Counted from the stretch's first letter, positions 7,976 through 17,052 are shown. The stretch is 37,228 bases of DNA from Nitrospira sp. (GCA_019636875.1 JAHBWR010000024.1:1-37228), one strand, 5' to 3'. Notes: a model not told the origin generated them from the sequence alone. A program made the numbers and translations.

Positions 7976-8854
7976 TTACAGAACCGAGGCCATCCACCCG
8001 TCGACGGGGATGGTAAGAAGCGGACAGCCGGACTCCTGCAGCACTCGCTCACTATGACTGCCACGCATGGCGTCGAACCAGTCGTTGCGTCCGTCTGTCG
8101 TCATCACGATCAGATCGGCATCAATCGCTTTCGCAACCTGATTCACTACATCGATCACGTCACCCCTCTTGCTCATCCGGTTCCAATGCCATCCGGAAAC
8201 GTCGGGGTCTGTTACCGACGGCATGGCGTCCTCCTCTCCGACATGCAACAGAGTGAACGTGCCGGCCTCGCGGTGGAGCCCTGCAGCCAGCCTTGCGGCG
8301 GCATGCACGGCCGGCCGTGCCGAAGGAATCGGCGCAATAGGGATTAGAATGTTCTTCAGTGAGATGGATCCGTCATCGAGAGACACAAAACCCTTGATGC
8401 CTTTAGGAATAAAGAGCGTCATTTCTCGTGACGTGCGAGCGATCCCGGTTGCACCAGATCGGTTGAGCCATGGAATCCCCCACTTCCGTTGATCGGTCGC
8501 CAGAACGATGAGATCGGTGCCATGCGCATCTAAATAGGTTGTGACGGATTCAACGGGATCGCTGTGGCTCATCTGCACCTTGTGCACATTGATCCCAAGC
8601 TTCGACACATCAGCACGCTCGCTGTTTTTCGGAAGCAGCCTCCAACGCTCCAGGGTCTCACGAACACCGGGGAAATCTGTCCACGATCCATGGCCACGGT
8701 CCGATACGTGAAGGATGGTCAAGGTGGCCTTGGCCATCAAAGCGATCACCAGCGCATGTGCAAACGCTGCGTCGCCGGCCTCAGAAAAGTCTGATGGATG
8801 AAACACGCGCTGGAGAAGGGGAATAGCCGTAGCGTCACGTTGTTCCATCAGCAT
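7976..8854 (-). CDS. Tandem-domain universal stress protein
   Basis: A 292-residue protein with two UspA domains. The first begins QRVFHPSDFSEAGDAAFAHAL and the second begins KNILIPIAPIPSARPAVHAA. Each has the alternating beta/alpha pattern, with LIVLATDQ and LIVMTTDGR strands and a C-terminal SERVLQESGCPLLTIP typical of Usp proteins. The canonical ATP loop G-2x-G-9x-G(S/T) is degenerate in both halves, so nucleotide binding is uncertain. Two in-frame ATGs, 8854 and 8848, share a weak GAG; I keep the first. It lies 57 nt downstream of the DUF4142 gene and is probably co-transcribed with it and the hydrolase from the element at 10787. Confidence 0.85.
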   Translation of the reverse strand: MLMEQRDATAIPLLQRVFHPSDFSEAGDAAFAHALVIALMAKATLTILHVSDRGHGSWTDFPGVRETLERWRLLPKNSERADVSKLGINVHKVQMSHSDPVESVTTYLDAHGTDLIVLATDQRKWGIPWLNRSGATGIARTSREMTLFIPKGIKGFVSLDDGSISLKNILIPIAPIPSARPAVHAAARLAAGLHREAGTFTLLHVGEEDAMPSVTDPDVSGWHWNRMSKRGDVIDVVNQVAKAIDADLIVMTTDGRNDWFDAMRGSHSERVLQESGCPLLTIPVDGWMASVL

Positions 8855-8911
8855 ACTCGATGGGAACTACTTGGTCGTGCGAAGGTATGCTTCAATATTC
8901 ATCCTCAGGCA

Positions 8912-9454
8912 TCATGGATTCGTTTGCAGCGAGTATTTGACTCGATGCGCTTGTTCCCGATGGTGTTCGAGGATGGGCAACACAAGCAGGATCCACTGTT
9001 TGACGCCTTGATTTTGGACGATCCCCGCCCGTTGTCGGAATTGCTCGATGGCGATCTCATGGTCCCGGATACTGTAATCCATATACTCGCGGTCAAAGGC
9101 ATGTCCGGACAGCGTGGATAACTTTTCTAGTTTCTTGTCCAGATTGTTCCGTTGTTCATCCCGATGGTCGGATGAGAGGGTGATGCCTTGCTGAAGGGCC
9201 AGCAGCTGGATCTGTTGACCGACCTTCTTGTGATCCTCCGCCATATGCAGCCCGAACTCCTGTACCTGCTGATTGCTCGCACGTTGGGCGGCAAGTTGGC
9301 CAAGCGACATCTCCACCTGCATTTCATCGGCGGCTTGCTTCAGAATCGATTGCGATTCAGATTGTACATCCGCGGTTTCCCCAAAGATGTCAGGTATCGG
9401 ATTGAACATGCAAATAGCAAAGACCGCAACGAGTGTATGAAGCATGCTCGGCAT
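8912..9454 (-). CDS. DUF4142 (ferritin-like) exported protein
   Basis: A 180-residue protein with a signal peptide (MPSMLHTLVAVFAICMFNPIP) and a helical DUF4142 domain. Family hallmarks are LKQAADEMQVEMSLGQLA, the segment FGLHMAEDHKKVGQQIQLLA, and a later DREYMDYSIRDHEIAI. The domain is predicted to form a four-helix ferritin-like bundle; proteins of this family are often linked to stress resistance but have no settled activity. The ATG at 9454 has GAGGG about 5-6 nt upstream and starts the leader; a longer reading to 9496 adds a non-hydrophobic tail and has a poorly spaced site. It is the middle gene of hydrolase-DUF4142-USP. Confidence 0.85.
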   Translation of the reverse strand: MPSMLHTLVAVFAICMFNPIPDIFGETADVQSESQSILKQAADEMQVEMSLGQLAAQRASNQQVQEFGLHMAEDHKKVGQQIQLLALQQGITLSSDHRDEQRNNLDKKLEKLSTLSGHAFDREYMDYSIRDHEIAIEQFRQRAGIVQNQGVKQWILLVLPILEHHREQAHRVKYSLQTNP

Positions 9455-9502
9455 AAATTCCCTCTGATTGATAGCGGACACGGGCCAGACTCTCATATCT
9501 CC

Positions 9503-10729
9503 CTAGTCCTGAAGCGGTTCTATTGGTATGGCCGGCTTCAATCCGTCATGACTCCGGCGAAAGAGAGAATCGTCGAATGACCCAGTCATCCCCTCTGCGA
9601 CCAATCGTACCGCTTGCTTCGCATCAGCGACCACTTCCCCCATACCGAAAAACTCATGAGTGACTCCCTCAAAATTCCGGTACATCACCGGAACACCGTC
9701 TTCCAGAAGGCGATCGGCGTAGCGTTTCCCCTCGGATTGCAAGGGATCGATTTCTGCCGTAATGACGGTAGCTGACGGCAACCCACTCAAATTTGGGGCG
9801 TTCACGAGATCAATCAACGAATCGTTCCCCTCCTCCGGATTCTTCAAATACTTATCAAAGAACCATGCCATCATTGGCTTATCCAACGGCTGGGCATGGG
9901 CATGTTCTTGATAGGACGGCGTGTTGAAGTCGTAGCCGGCCACGGGGTAGATCAGCGCTTGGTGGACGGGCAACACCTCGCCCCGTGCTCTCGTCATGAG
10001 ACACACGGCCGCCGCTAAATTTCCTCCCGCACTTTCACCGGCCACGGCGACCATCTCAGGATCTCCCTCGAAAGTTTCGGCGTTGCGCAGCACCCACCGA
10101 TACGCCGCGTAAGCATCCTCGTGGGCTGCCGGAAATTTATGTTCCGGCGCTTTGCGATACTCGACGGAAACCACGATGGCGCTCGCAGCCTTGGCCAGTG
10201 CCCTTGCTGACGCATCGTACGTGTCGATCGTCCCGATCACCCATCCTCCTCCGTGATAGTACACGATCACGGGAAATGGACCGGTTCCATGCGGCGTATA
10301 CATTCGAATCGGGAGCGGCCCTCCGGGGCCTGGAATCTGTAGGTCCTGTGTCTTTTTTACCGATATCGGAGTCAGTTTATGGTCTGTCGCCTGCTTCAGC
10401 GCCATTACGGCATCAGCAAGTGTGGGCTGAACCCGAGCCTCCTCGGCAGAAAGCGAAACGATTGGCTTTGGATTGAGCGCCCGTAACGTCTCAAGCACAG
10501 CCGTCATATCTTTGTCCGCCTGAGATAGTGTCGCGTTCATTGCTTTTTCTCTATCCTTGTCAGACAGAGTCTTGACCTGGAGGTCCTGCCGGTTCAATGG
10601 CTCCGCCTGTGGCGCAGGGGACATGGCAAGCAGAGAAAGACCATAGAGCAGGCTCACACAGCACAGCAGTCTGCGAACACGTTGATGCCCCATCCTATCT
10701 GATCCTATTCCTTGCTTACCTGCAGACAT
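9503..10729 (-). CDS. Exported alpha/beta hydrolase of the hormone-sensitive-lipase family
   Basis: A 408-residue hydrolase. The oxyanion-hole motif HGGG is at about 159-162. The nucleophile is S233 in GESAGGN, the acid is D328 (EIDPL), and the base is H358 (GVTHEFFG). This is the bacterial HSL (family IV) esterase pattern, acting on short acyl esters. A leader (LLCCVSLLYGLSLLAMSPAPQA) suggests export. I start it at 10729, where GGAG lies 7 nt upstream. An ATG at 10693 is less well placed, and the open frame to 10894 runs past the regulatory element. It heads a likely operon with the DUF4142 and USP genes. The natural substrate is unknown. Confidence 0.85.
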   Translation of the reverse strand: MSAGKQGIGSDRMGHQRVRRLLCCVSLLYGLSLLAMSPAPQAEPLNRQDLQVKTLSDKDREKAMNATLSQADKDMTAVLETLRALNPKPIVSLSAEEARVQPTLADAVMALKQATDHKLTPISVKKTQDLQIPGPGGPLPIRMYTPHGTGPFPVIVYYHGGGWVIGTIDTYDASARALAKAASAIVVSVEYRKAPEHKFPAAHEDAYAAYRWVLRNAETFEGDPEMVAVAGESAGGNLAAAVCLMTRARGEVLPVHQALIYPVAGYDFNTPSYQEHAHAQPLDKPMMAWFFDKYLKNPEEGNDSLIDLVNAPNLSGLPSATVITAEIDPLQSEGKRYADRLLEDGVPVMYRNFEGVTHEFFGMGEVVADAKQAVRLVAEGMTGSFDDSLFRRSHDGLKPAIPIEPLQD

Positions 10730-10786
10730 GTCGTCACTCCACGGCGTGGCGCTATATATTCGTACAATACAGAGTACCCCTCGACG

Positions 10787-10803
10787 ACTAGCACATTCCC
10801 CAG
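10787..10803 (-). promoter_or_regulatory. CTRG-N8-CYAG element upstream of the hydrolase operon
   Basis: Minus-strand reading CTGGGGAATGTGCTAGT. It lies about 57 nt upstream of the ATG at 10729. The match continues for two more bases (CG) with the copy at 7821. Confidence 0.7.
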
Positions 10804-10933
10804 AACCGTAGTGGAAGCATGAAAAGCGGATCTCGGTCGCATATGCATATGCCGTATGCCTCTCTGACCCTTGAGTTAGGATTCTCTCCCTCAATCAATA
10901 GCCCTGTGCGGGTTCAGCCCATTGATACGCTGC

Positions 10934-11761
10934 TTATCGACCGGGCTGGGACGCCCGCTGTTGATCGCCCGAGTGAGGAAGAACGCCCGACTCTATTTGT
11001 TCCTTGAATCGCCGAAGATCTTCGGTCAGCCGGAGATTCGGATCCTCTCCCAACCACTTGGCGATAGTCGAGCCAATTTGACCTCCTGGAGGGTCATACT
11101 GCAATGTCAGGATCAGTTGGGTTCTTCTGCCATCGCCTATGGGTCTGAATTCCACTGAGCCAGTATTCTCCACGTCTGCTCCCTGCAATGACCTCCATCC
11201 GATGCGCTGATTTTCCACCTCGTTGATAATCTCGGCATCCCATTCCACTTTCGGTACAGCTGGTGACGTCTTGACCACCCAATGAGATAGTCGCTCATTG
11301 ATGATCTGTACCGAATCGAGATGGTTCATGACACGAGGGAGATTCTCCAACGACCGCCAGAAGCGATAGAGTTCTGCCGGTGGTCGATTGATTTGGATGG
11401 CCGTTTGCATTTTCGTAGCTCGGCTCGTATGCACTTTCCGTCGCCCCGATCGGTTGATGTCGTTGGCAAACCCTGGCTGGTCGTTTCCACTCATGCCGAT
11501 TCTCATGGCTCGGAAGGCCAGGCAATTTCCGGTTACTGCTCGATGAAGCAGCCCCCCTCCCACCATGGCCAATACGGCACCACACCAATTTCGGCGAGAG
11601 AACGCAGAAACGAGGAGTATCCCTCCTGCCATCCCTGATAGAATTCGCTGACGATTCCCGATGTTGATTCCGTTTCTATCGAACTCCGCTCATTCCTCGT
11701 TCCACCCTAAATCTTGGGTATTAGTGCGGTACCGCTCTTTGGTAGACGAATGTGCAATCAT
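10934..11761 (-). pseudogene. SRPBCC/polyketide-cyclase-like protein with DUF2892-like N-terminus, interrupted by in-frame TGA
   Basis: The open frame starting at ATG 11632 encodes a two-glycine-rich-helix membrane segment (MAGGILLVSAFSRRNW, AVLAMVGGGLLHRAVTG) like DUF2892/YgaP-type anchors, followed by an SRPBCC domain (TAIQINRPPAELYRFWRSL). That ATG has no usable Shine-Dalgarno. Reading upstream in the same frame gives EFDRNGINIGNRQRILSG, which looks like the missing start of the DUF2892-like domain, until a TGA at 11692-11690. Beyond the TGA the frame stays open for 23 codons to an ATG at 11761 with AGGAGG 5 nt upstream. The simplest reading is one 275-codon gene with a nonsense codon at position 24. 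Alternatives are a sequencing error, readthrough, or re-initiation at a non-ATG codon. The domain calls are good; the functional state is open. Confidence 0.65.
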
Positions 11762-12094
11762 CAAGTCCTCCTCAATGTGGTGGTGTGAGATGGGCCGCTT
11801 GTCATTGCCACCTACATCTACTGCAAGAGATAGACCATTAGGTCTGTACTGAGACTGCATTTCTCATGGAACTACGCCCTAGTGTTATATTTGTCGCGGA
11901 GAAAGATTTTTGGAAGGAAGACTCATCGCTTCGTGCTCTACGCTTCTACGAGGACATGCTTCGCGCTGCCTTCTCCAGGTTCTTCAACACTTCTGTCAGA
12001 TCTCATGCCTAGGCACAATGCTAGTATCATCCCACTCACATAATCGTCATCGTGAGGTTATAGAACACGTTATCCATGGAGTTGCCCTAATAAG
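11762..12094. other. Intergenic region with a 17-nt element and repeat-like sequence
   Basis: This 333-nt divergent gap contains the element at 12009-12025 facing right. A block with GAGGACATG at 11950-11958 resembles the start of the repeat described at 13561. No ORF in it looked credible. Confidence 0.5.
12009..12025 (+). promoter_or_regulatory. CTAG-N8-CTAG element upstream of the 200-residue membrane protein gene
   Basis: Reads CTAGGCACAATGCTAGT, about 70 nt before the start at 12095. It is closest to the copy at 13644, sharing CTAGGCAC and AGTATC just after. Confidence 0.65.
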
Positions 12095-12697
12095 TTGGAC
12101 CCCGCTCTTTTAGTCAGAAGCTATGTGCTCTATTTTATTCTTCCGTTGTGGGTGATCGCTGGTCTCACGGATTATTTCCTTCACAAACACACTCGAATCG
12201 AACATACGAGCGGCACGAAGGAGTCGGTCCTGCATATCCTCCAGCTGGGGGAAGCCGGAATTCCGGTGATTGTGGCACTCCTCTTTGAAATTAATGCACT
12301 CGTCATCAGCATCATGCTCCTTGCCCTAATCGTGCATGAAGGGACGGCCCTATGGGACGTTTATTACGCTCATACACGCCGATATATCAGTCCCTGGGAA
12401 CAGCATATCCATAGCTTTCTCGAGGTTCTTCCCATCATGGCCGTCTCATTCGTGACGGTCTTGTATTGGCATCAATTTTTAGCATTATTCGGTCTCGGCA
12501 CTGAGACTCCGCGTTTTGTCCTTGAGCTGAAGACCAATGCCTTGCCGTTCACCTATTTGGCGGCGCTGTTCGGCTCGATAGGGATATTCATCATCATTCC
12601 GTATGGCGAAGAAATTTGGCGATGTATTGCCGCAGCACGAAGCCATCGCAAACACCAACCCTCAGAACCCTCCACTACACGAGTGGCTCAGCAATAA
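12095..12697 (+). CDS. Conserved multi-pass membrane protein
   Basis: A 200-residue protein with about four or five hydrophobic spans (YVLYFILPLWVIAGLTDYF, IPVIVALLFEINALVISIM, FLEVLPIMAVSFVTVLYWH, TYLAALFGSIGIFIIIPYG). Conserved-looking polar features include TDYFLHKHTRIEHTSGTKES, HEGTALWDVYYA and SPWEQHIHSFLE, with several His and acidic residues that could bind a metal. I recall similar uncharacterised membrane proteins in proteobacteria that start (M/L)D-A-L-xx-R-(S/T)-Y-V-L-Y. That supports the TTG start at 12095, although no strong Shine-Dalgarno is visible (GGAG is 13 nt upstream). Function is unknown. Confidence 0.7.
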   Translation: MDPALLVRSYVLYFILPLWVIAGLTDYFLHKHTRIEHTSGTKESVLHILQLGEAGIPVIVALLFEINALVISIMLLALIVHEGTALWDVYYAHTRRYISPWEQHIHSFLEVLPIMAVSFVTVLYWHQFLALFGLGTETPRFVLELKTNALPFTYLAALFGSIGIFIIIPYGEEIWRCIAAARSHRKHQPSEPSTTRVAQQ

Positions 12698-12841
12698 GCA
12701 TGAGACACCGCGCAGCGGCGTTGGTCCTCATCCCACTTGATCCATTTGACGTGCTGCTAGAGAGTCGTCTTCAGCTTATCGTTTATCCGACACGATTCTG
12801 CGTTCCATAGGTCACGCTTCGGTGTGTTCCGCATGCGAATG

Positions 12842-13318
12842 CTATTTCCCTGATGTCTTCCCGAATTGCCCTAGCGTTTCCGAAGACACGTCTTCCGTCG
12901 GATTGCAGTCAGCCGAGACATGTTCAGATCGGCGATCGGTGGATTGGCTCCCCCTGATCCACAGGGCTCGATTCTGCTTATCCAACGACACTGATATGAC
13001 ATCGCCTTGTTCAATAAGAGGTTTTTCCGTCGTTTCCGTGAGTTGGAAGCGTACTTCTTTCCCATTCTTATCTTTGATGACGAATTTCGCTCCATCCATC
13101 TGCGTGACTTCTCCCGTCACCAGGCGGCTTTTCCGCATGGCATCCTGTTCGGCATGTGCGGCGTTTTGCCCTGGTTCAATGGCGCAGGGAAGTCCCTTGG
13201 ATTGATCCTTCGTCTGCTCTGCTGCAAACAGAACACCACCGATCTGCAATACCGTGAATAATCCCAGCGATGGAAGCAAGCCGCCTACCACTATCAAGGT
13301 TCTATGTTTCGATGACAT
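12842..13318 (-). CDS. Secreted protein with small beta-barrel-like domain
   Basis: A 158-residue protein with a signal peptide (LIVVGGLLPSLGLFTVLQIGGVLFAAE). The mature part contains GEVTQMDGAKFVIKDKNGKEV followed by a phase of short strands and QGDVISVSL. This resembles the domains in the products at 21927 and 25691 (G-x-V near the start, a hydrophobic strand, then G-(D/E)-x-(V/I)), so these may form a small OB-like family. Two adjacent ATGs at 13321 and 13318 lie after AGGAGG; the second has the better 7-nt spacing. It converges with the membrane protein gene. No function is assigned. Confidence 0.65.
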   Translation of the reverse strand: MSSKHRTLIVVGGLLPSLGLFTVLQIGGVLFAAEQTKDQSKGLPCAIEPGQNAAHAEQDAMRKSRLVTGEVTQMDGAKFVIKDKNGKEVRFQLTETTEKPLIEQGDVISVSLDKQNRALWIRGSQSTDRRSEHVSADCNPTEDVSSETLGQFGKTSGK

Positions 13319-13560
13319 CATAATACCTCCTCATTCTTCTCTATCGTGGTCATCCCCTGAATGTCCGCTCGTGGTGGCCGGACGTATTTCACACAACTTC
13401 GTGACACTTTCGTTGAGTCATGTGTTCTTTTTCGGCGCCACCCGAAAAAGATGCTGCATGATTGAGGACGGCCTATAACAAGATGTAGTGCAAATGGCAG
13501 ACCAGTGAGCTATCGCTGTATTCGCTACAGAAAAGGTGGACAAGATACGGAGTGAGTTCG

Positions 13561-13633
13561 CGCACTACGTCTCGATGAGGACATGTTTTCCTTTACGCTT
13601 ATAACGATCTCTCTCGCTCGCAGGCATCACCCC
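13561..13633 (+). repeat. Dispersed 73-nt repeat, copy 1
   Basis: An ungapped alignment with 14700-14772 matches at 51 of 73 positions by my count. Conserved blocks are ATGAGGACA, GTTTTCC, TATAAC and GGCATC. There is no open frame or strong hairpin. The copies flank the universal stress protein gene, one upstream and one downstream. Confidence 0.5.
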
Positions 13634-13643
13634 GCAACCTGCC

Positions 13644-13660
13644 CTAGGCACCTGTCCAGT
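13644..13660 (+). promoter_or_regulatory. CTRG-N8-CYAG element upstream of universal stress protein
   Basis: Reads CTAGGCACCTGTCCAGT, about 220 nt before the ATG at 13881. This is the longest spacing of the set. Confidence 0.5.
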
Positions 13661-13880
13661 ATCGCTCGATTCCTATGTTCCGTATCATAAGGACATAACG
13701 GCTGCGTTTAGCTATGGAGATACACCAAGAATGACTCCGCTCTTGGTTACAGGAACTATGACTTCTCTTTCATGTTCCGTTATTGGGTGGCCGCAGATCT
13801 GGTTCGACAGAGGAAACCAATAGCGCACAATGAGGGTAATACTAGCTGTACAATACGATCGCTATACCAGGGAGTGAGAA

Positions 13881-14366
13881 ATGCGCCTTCTTCTGGCTGT
13901 GGACGAATCTGAAAATGCCATGCGTGCCGTACGGTATGTCGGTTTGTTCTTGCAGGGCACGCCGCACGTCATAGTCACGCTCTTCCATGTCCTCAAGCCA
14001 ATGCCGAGGGCCTTGTTGGAGCATGGCGGATCAGAGAACCCTGACACTGAACGAACGCTCAGTGCACGGTTGAAGCAAGAACAGAAGGCCTGGATCAAAC
14101 AAGAGATGGAAACGGAATGTCCAATTCTCGAGCGAGCCCGTGAGATGTTGGTACAGCTCGGATTTGACCAGAACCGAATCGTGCTGAAGTTTGGGCATGC
14201 AGGGGACATCGCGCAGAGTATCCTCGAAGAAGCCAGGATTGGTTCTCATGAGACAATTGTGCTGGGACGCACCGGCGGTTCTGGAATCACACAACTGTTC
14301 GGCGGTGGCATTACCGACCAGCTGCTGCGAGATGCGGAAGGCATGGCGCTCTGGATTATCGAATAA
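13881..14366 (+). CDS. Universal stress protein, single UspA domain
   Basis: A 161-residue UspA-type protein. The first strand is RLLLAVDESENAMRAVRYV, and the C-terminal nucleotide loop reads GRTGGSGITQLFGGGITDQLL, close to the G-2x-G-9x-G(S/T) ATP-binding pattern. The last strand is MALWIIE. Members of this family bind ATP and modulate stress survival. The ATG follows GGGAG with a 6-nt spacer. It stands alone, between the 73-nt repeats, and is unrelated in position to the tandem-domain Usp at 7976. Confidence 0.9.
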   Translation: MRLLLAVDESENAMRAVRYVGLFLQGTPHVIVTLFHVLKPMPRALLEHGGSENPDTERTLSARLKQEQKAWIKQEMETECPILERAREMLVQLGFDQNRIVLKFGHAGDIAQSILEEARIGSHETIVLGRTGGSGITQLFGGGITDQLLRDAEGMALWIIE

Positions 14367-14901
14367 CGTATGTGGAGTCATTCAGATGAAGTCGTGCACG
14401 CAGCATGGCGCTCTCTGGCTAGCTGCATTCAGATCGTGGGGTTCAAACCCGACTCTGTTTCGGGCGAGAGTACTAGACACACCTTCCTTGGAAAGGAAAG
14501 ACCGTCCAACGCGATCAGGCTGAAGAGAGTTTTGTTCGACAAGTTGCAGGGCTGGGCAGGAACAAATCTTGCGTACTTGCAATGTTCCCGAACGGAGGGT
14601 CGCAGGATCCACGCGAGGCTTAATCTGAATAGAACGCTAGAAATACCTGAGAGTCGTTGCATGTATCACTGGGGTGGTCACTTTTGGATGGTGGACTTGC
14701 GCTCATGATCTCCATGAGGACAGGTTTTCCCTTCTCCCTATAACAACCTCTATCACAGGTGGGCATCGCTCCACTGTTCATCATCGGTCACGCAGCTTCT
14801 TACGACAGAAGGTGAACAAACAATGGCACCGGATGAGCGAGAGGACTGCAAACGATTACACAACGGCATGATATTGTCGGGCGTCAGTGAGTCAGGATCC
14901 T
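14367..14901. other. Intergenic region with repeat copy
   Basis: A 535-nt gap containing repeat copy 2 (14700-14772). Open frames here of up to 112 codons overlap on both strands and show no leader, motif or Shine-Dalgarno, so I treat it as non-coding. Confidence 0.5.
14700..14772 (+). repeat. Dispersed 73-nt repeat, copy 2
   Basis: Partner of 13561-13633 (51 of 73 identical, no gaps). Unlike copy 1 it is not followed by a CTRG-N8-CYAG element. Confidence 0.5.
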
Positions 14902-16728
14902 TTACCCTTGCGACACGGCCATCTCACGAAACCTCTCATTCGTAGCAAGGAGTTCCTGGTAGATCCCCTGATCTGTGATGCACCCGTTCTCCAGCATATA
15001 AATGATATCCGCCTGCTGGACGGTATTCAGACGATGAGCGATGACAATGATCGTTTTCGTATGGGACATTTCCCGGATCGCGTCAGTCACGATGCTTTCG
15101 GTGATGGTGTCCAAAGCGTTTGTTGCTTCGTCCAGAACCAGAATATCCGGATCACTGTATAATGCCCTGGCAATCCCAATCCGTTGCCTCTGACCACCAC
15201 TTAGTCTCACACCGCGTTCGCCGACGATGGTGTTATACCCATCCGGCAGTTCACCGAGAACGAATTCATGAATATGCGCAATTTGTGCGGCATGCCTCAC
15301 ACGGTCGAGATCTTGATCTTCGGGTGCAACACCGAATGCGATGTTTGCCGCAATCGTGTCATCTGCTAAATAGATATGTTGCGGAACATAGCCAAGCTGT
15401 TTTTGCCAGGAGGTGACATTTCGCGACGTGATACGAATGCCATCTACCAACAAGGCACCATTGTGCGGTTCAAGCAATCCCAAAATAATGTCAATGAGAG
15501 TTGTCTTCCCGGCTCCAGTGCTCCCCACGATGGCCACTGTCGTATTACGAGGTATGGTGAGATTAAGATGGTTGATATGGGGAGCGGCTGTATTGGGATA
15601 CTGGAATGACAGGTTTCTTAATTCAATCTGTTCCTGTAACGGTCTCACGTCCATCTCCCTCTGAGATCGTGAAGGAAGATTGGCATCTAGGACTTTGTCA
15701 CGTATGTTCAGTTGTTCCTCAACCGCCTCCATCGAACCCATGTTGAATCGAACTTGGGTGGCACTTCCGAAGATTTGCTGGAAGGCCGGAAGGAGGCGAT
15801 AGGCTGCGAGCGCATACAAAGTCATGATGGGAAGCGCATCTTTGAAGTCCTGATGAGTGGCAAGCAGATAGAGCACCAAGACAATAACCGACCCAAAGGC
15901 AATGCTCTCAATGACGTATCGCGATATAGAACTCATCGCACTACTCAGCCATTGATTTGCCGCATACAAGGCCGAGTGCCGAATGAACCGCCCTCGATAA
16001 CCTTCATCTCGCCCGAGGATTTTTAGTTCTTTGATCCCATGCAAAATCTCGGCAGCGATTCTGAAGCGTTCCCTGTTCGCCTGTTTACTGGCCCTTCCCA
16101 CCTCGCTCATTTTCTGACGAACAACCACGAACACAATCGCATAGACTATCCCGATCATGGCTCCGGATAGGACCGCCAACCACGGATCAACCCACATGAC
16201 GAGCAGGAGCATGCTTCCGGCGACGATCGTCTTGGCAATCCCCTGTAGCAGAGGAATAATAATGCCTTGAATCGTCCGCATGACATCGTCAGTACAGTTC
16301 ATAACAAGATTTGAGGTATTGCGCTCCAAAAAGTATGTGTATGGCTGTTTCACATACGTGGCGAGAATCTGAGTCGACAGTCGATGTCCAAGATTGCTCG
16401 AAAACCAGAGGATGGCAGTGGAGCCTGCTAGAGATACTGTGTTACTTAGAAGCATCAGCACCAGCGCTCCCATACCGAGCGCGAGAAGGAAAGAGTGGGT
16501 AGAGTCAAATTCCAACCAGACGTACAATTTGTGTAGCGAGGGATTTGTCTGTATAAGATCCGGATTTCCTACTACTGCCATGAACGGCAGTATCGATGAC
16601 ACCCCGATTGTATCGGTAAACCCGGCAAGAATAATGAGGCCAAGGAGTCCATAAGAGAGCCGACGCTCCTCAGTATTCAACAAGGCTTGAAGACGTTTAA
16701 TGAGATGCCACAAAAAGAGCCTCCCCAT
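14902..16728 (-). CDS. ABC exporter, lipid/oligosaccharide flippase-like
   Basis: A 608-residue half-transporter with an N-terminal six-helix membrane domain (about 25-330) and a C-terminal ATPase. Walker A GSTGAGKT is at 402-409, the signature LSGGQ at 509-513 and Walker B with DEATNALD at about 529-540. The H-loop IIVIAHR is near the end. It functions as a homodimer in this family. The membrane-domain style (YGLLGLIILAGFTDTIGVSSILPFM) resembles PglK/MsbA-like transporters that flip glycolipids. The substrate is inferred only. The ATG at 16728 has no strong Shine-Dalgarno. No glycosyltransferase or polysaccharide genes lie next to it, so it is isolated here. Confidence 0.9.
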   Translation of the reverse strand: MGRLFLWHLIKRLQALLNTEERRLSYGLLGLIILAGFTDTIGVSSILPFMAVVGNPDLIQTNPSLHKLYVWLEFDSTHSFLLALGMGALVLMLLSNTVSLAGSTAILWFSSNLGHRLSTQILATYVKQPYTYFLERNTSNLVMNCTDDVMRTIQGIIIPLLQGIAKTIVAGSMLLLVMWVDPWLAVLSGAMIGIVYAIVFVVVRQKMSEVGRASKQANRERFRIAAEILHGIKELKILGRDEGYRGRFIRHSALYAANQWLSSAMSSISRYVIESIAFGSVIVLVLYLLATHQDFKDALPIMTLYALAAYRLLPAFQQIFGSATQVRFNMGSMEAVEEQLNIRDKVLDANLPSRSQREMDVRPLQEQIELRNLSFQYPNTAAPHINHLNLTIPRNTTVAIVGSTGAGKTTLIDIILGLLEPHNGALLVDGIRITSRNVTSWQKQLGYVPQHIYLADDTIAANIAFGVAPEDQDLDRVRHAAQIAHIHEFVLGELPDGYNTIVGERGVRLSGGQRQRIGIARALYSDPDILVLDEATNALDTITESIVTDAIREMSHTKTIIVIAHRLNTVQQADIIYMLENGCITDQGIYQELLATNERFREMAVSQG

Positions 16729-17052
16729 AAATAAACAGACGATGAGACCCGCCTGACTATAAAACGACTCGGAATCGGTCTTGTTGGGAAAAGCGTCGGA
16801 CTCGGTTTGCTAGGTCACCGTGTAGAGTCACCGCAGACGTACAAGTGAATCATTTCACGATTTATCGTCTCGACCGTTTTCACCACTAACATGCCTGAAA
16901 GATGGTATACGATAGTAATGCCTACCGATAACCGGCAAAACCCCTAGTTGTTGGGTCATGACGCATGTAAGAACTGTCCTGCGCTTTTTCTAGAGTGGTG
17001 GTATATCAGAGCGTTTCGCCTAAAATGTTAGGCTGGGTGAGGCCAGAGCATT
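16729..17052. other. Intergenic region upstream of ABC exporter
   Basis: A 324-nt gap. It has a degenerate element-like sequence at 16932-16948 (CCGG half-site) and a short hairpin GCCTAA-AATG-TTAGGC at 17018-17033. No credible gene was seen. Confidence 0.4.

Larger units (their letters stand above)
13322..13880. other. Long intergenic region upstream of universal stress protein
   Basis: A 559-nt gap between divergent genes. It holds one copy of a 73-nt repeat (13561-13633) and a 17-nt element (13644-13660) facing the stress-protein gene. The rest shows no convincing ORF. Confidence 0.55.

Noticed and set aside
8798..9121. Plus-strand 107-codon frame
   Set aside because: It overlaps the DUF4142 and stress-protein genes on the other strand and lacks any motif.
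13830..13845. ATGAGGGTAATACTAG near the universal stress protein gene as another copy
   Set aside because: The first half-site is absent, and only about 10 of 17 positions match the consensus.
14431..14455. GGGGTTCAAACCC resembling a tRNA T-arm
   Set aside because: The flanking stem does not pair, and no acceptor, D or anticodon arms are visible.
16932..16948. CCGG-CAAAACCC-CTAGT as a further element copy
   Set aside because: The first half-site deviates, there is no GGG after it, and the downstream ORF at 17053 is itself doubtful.
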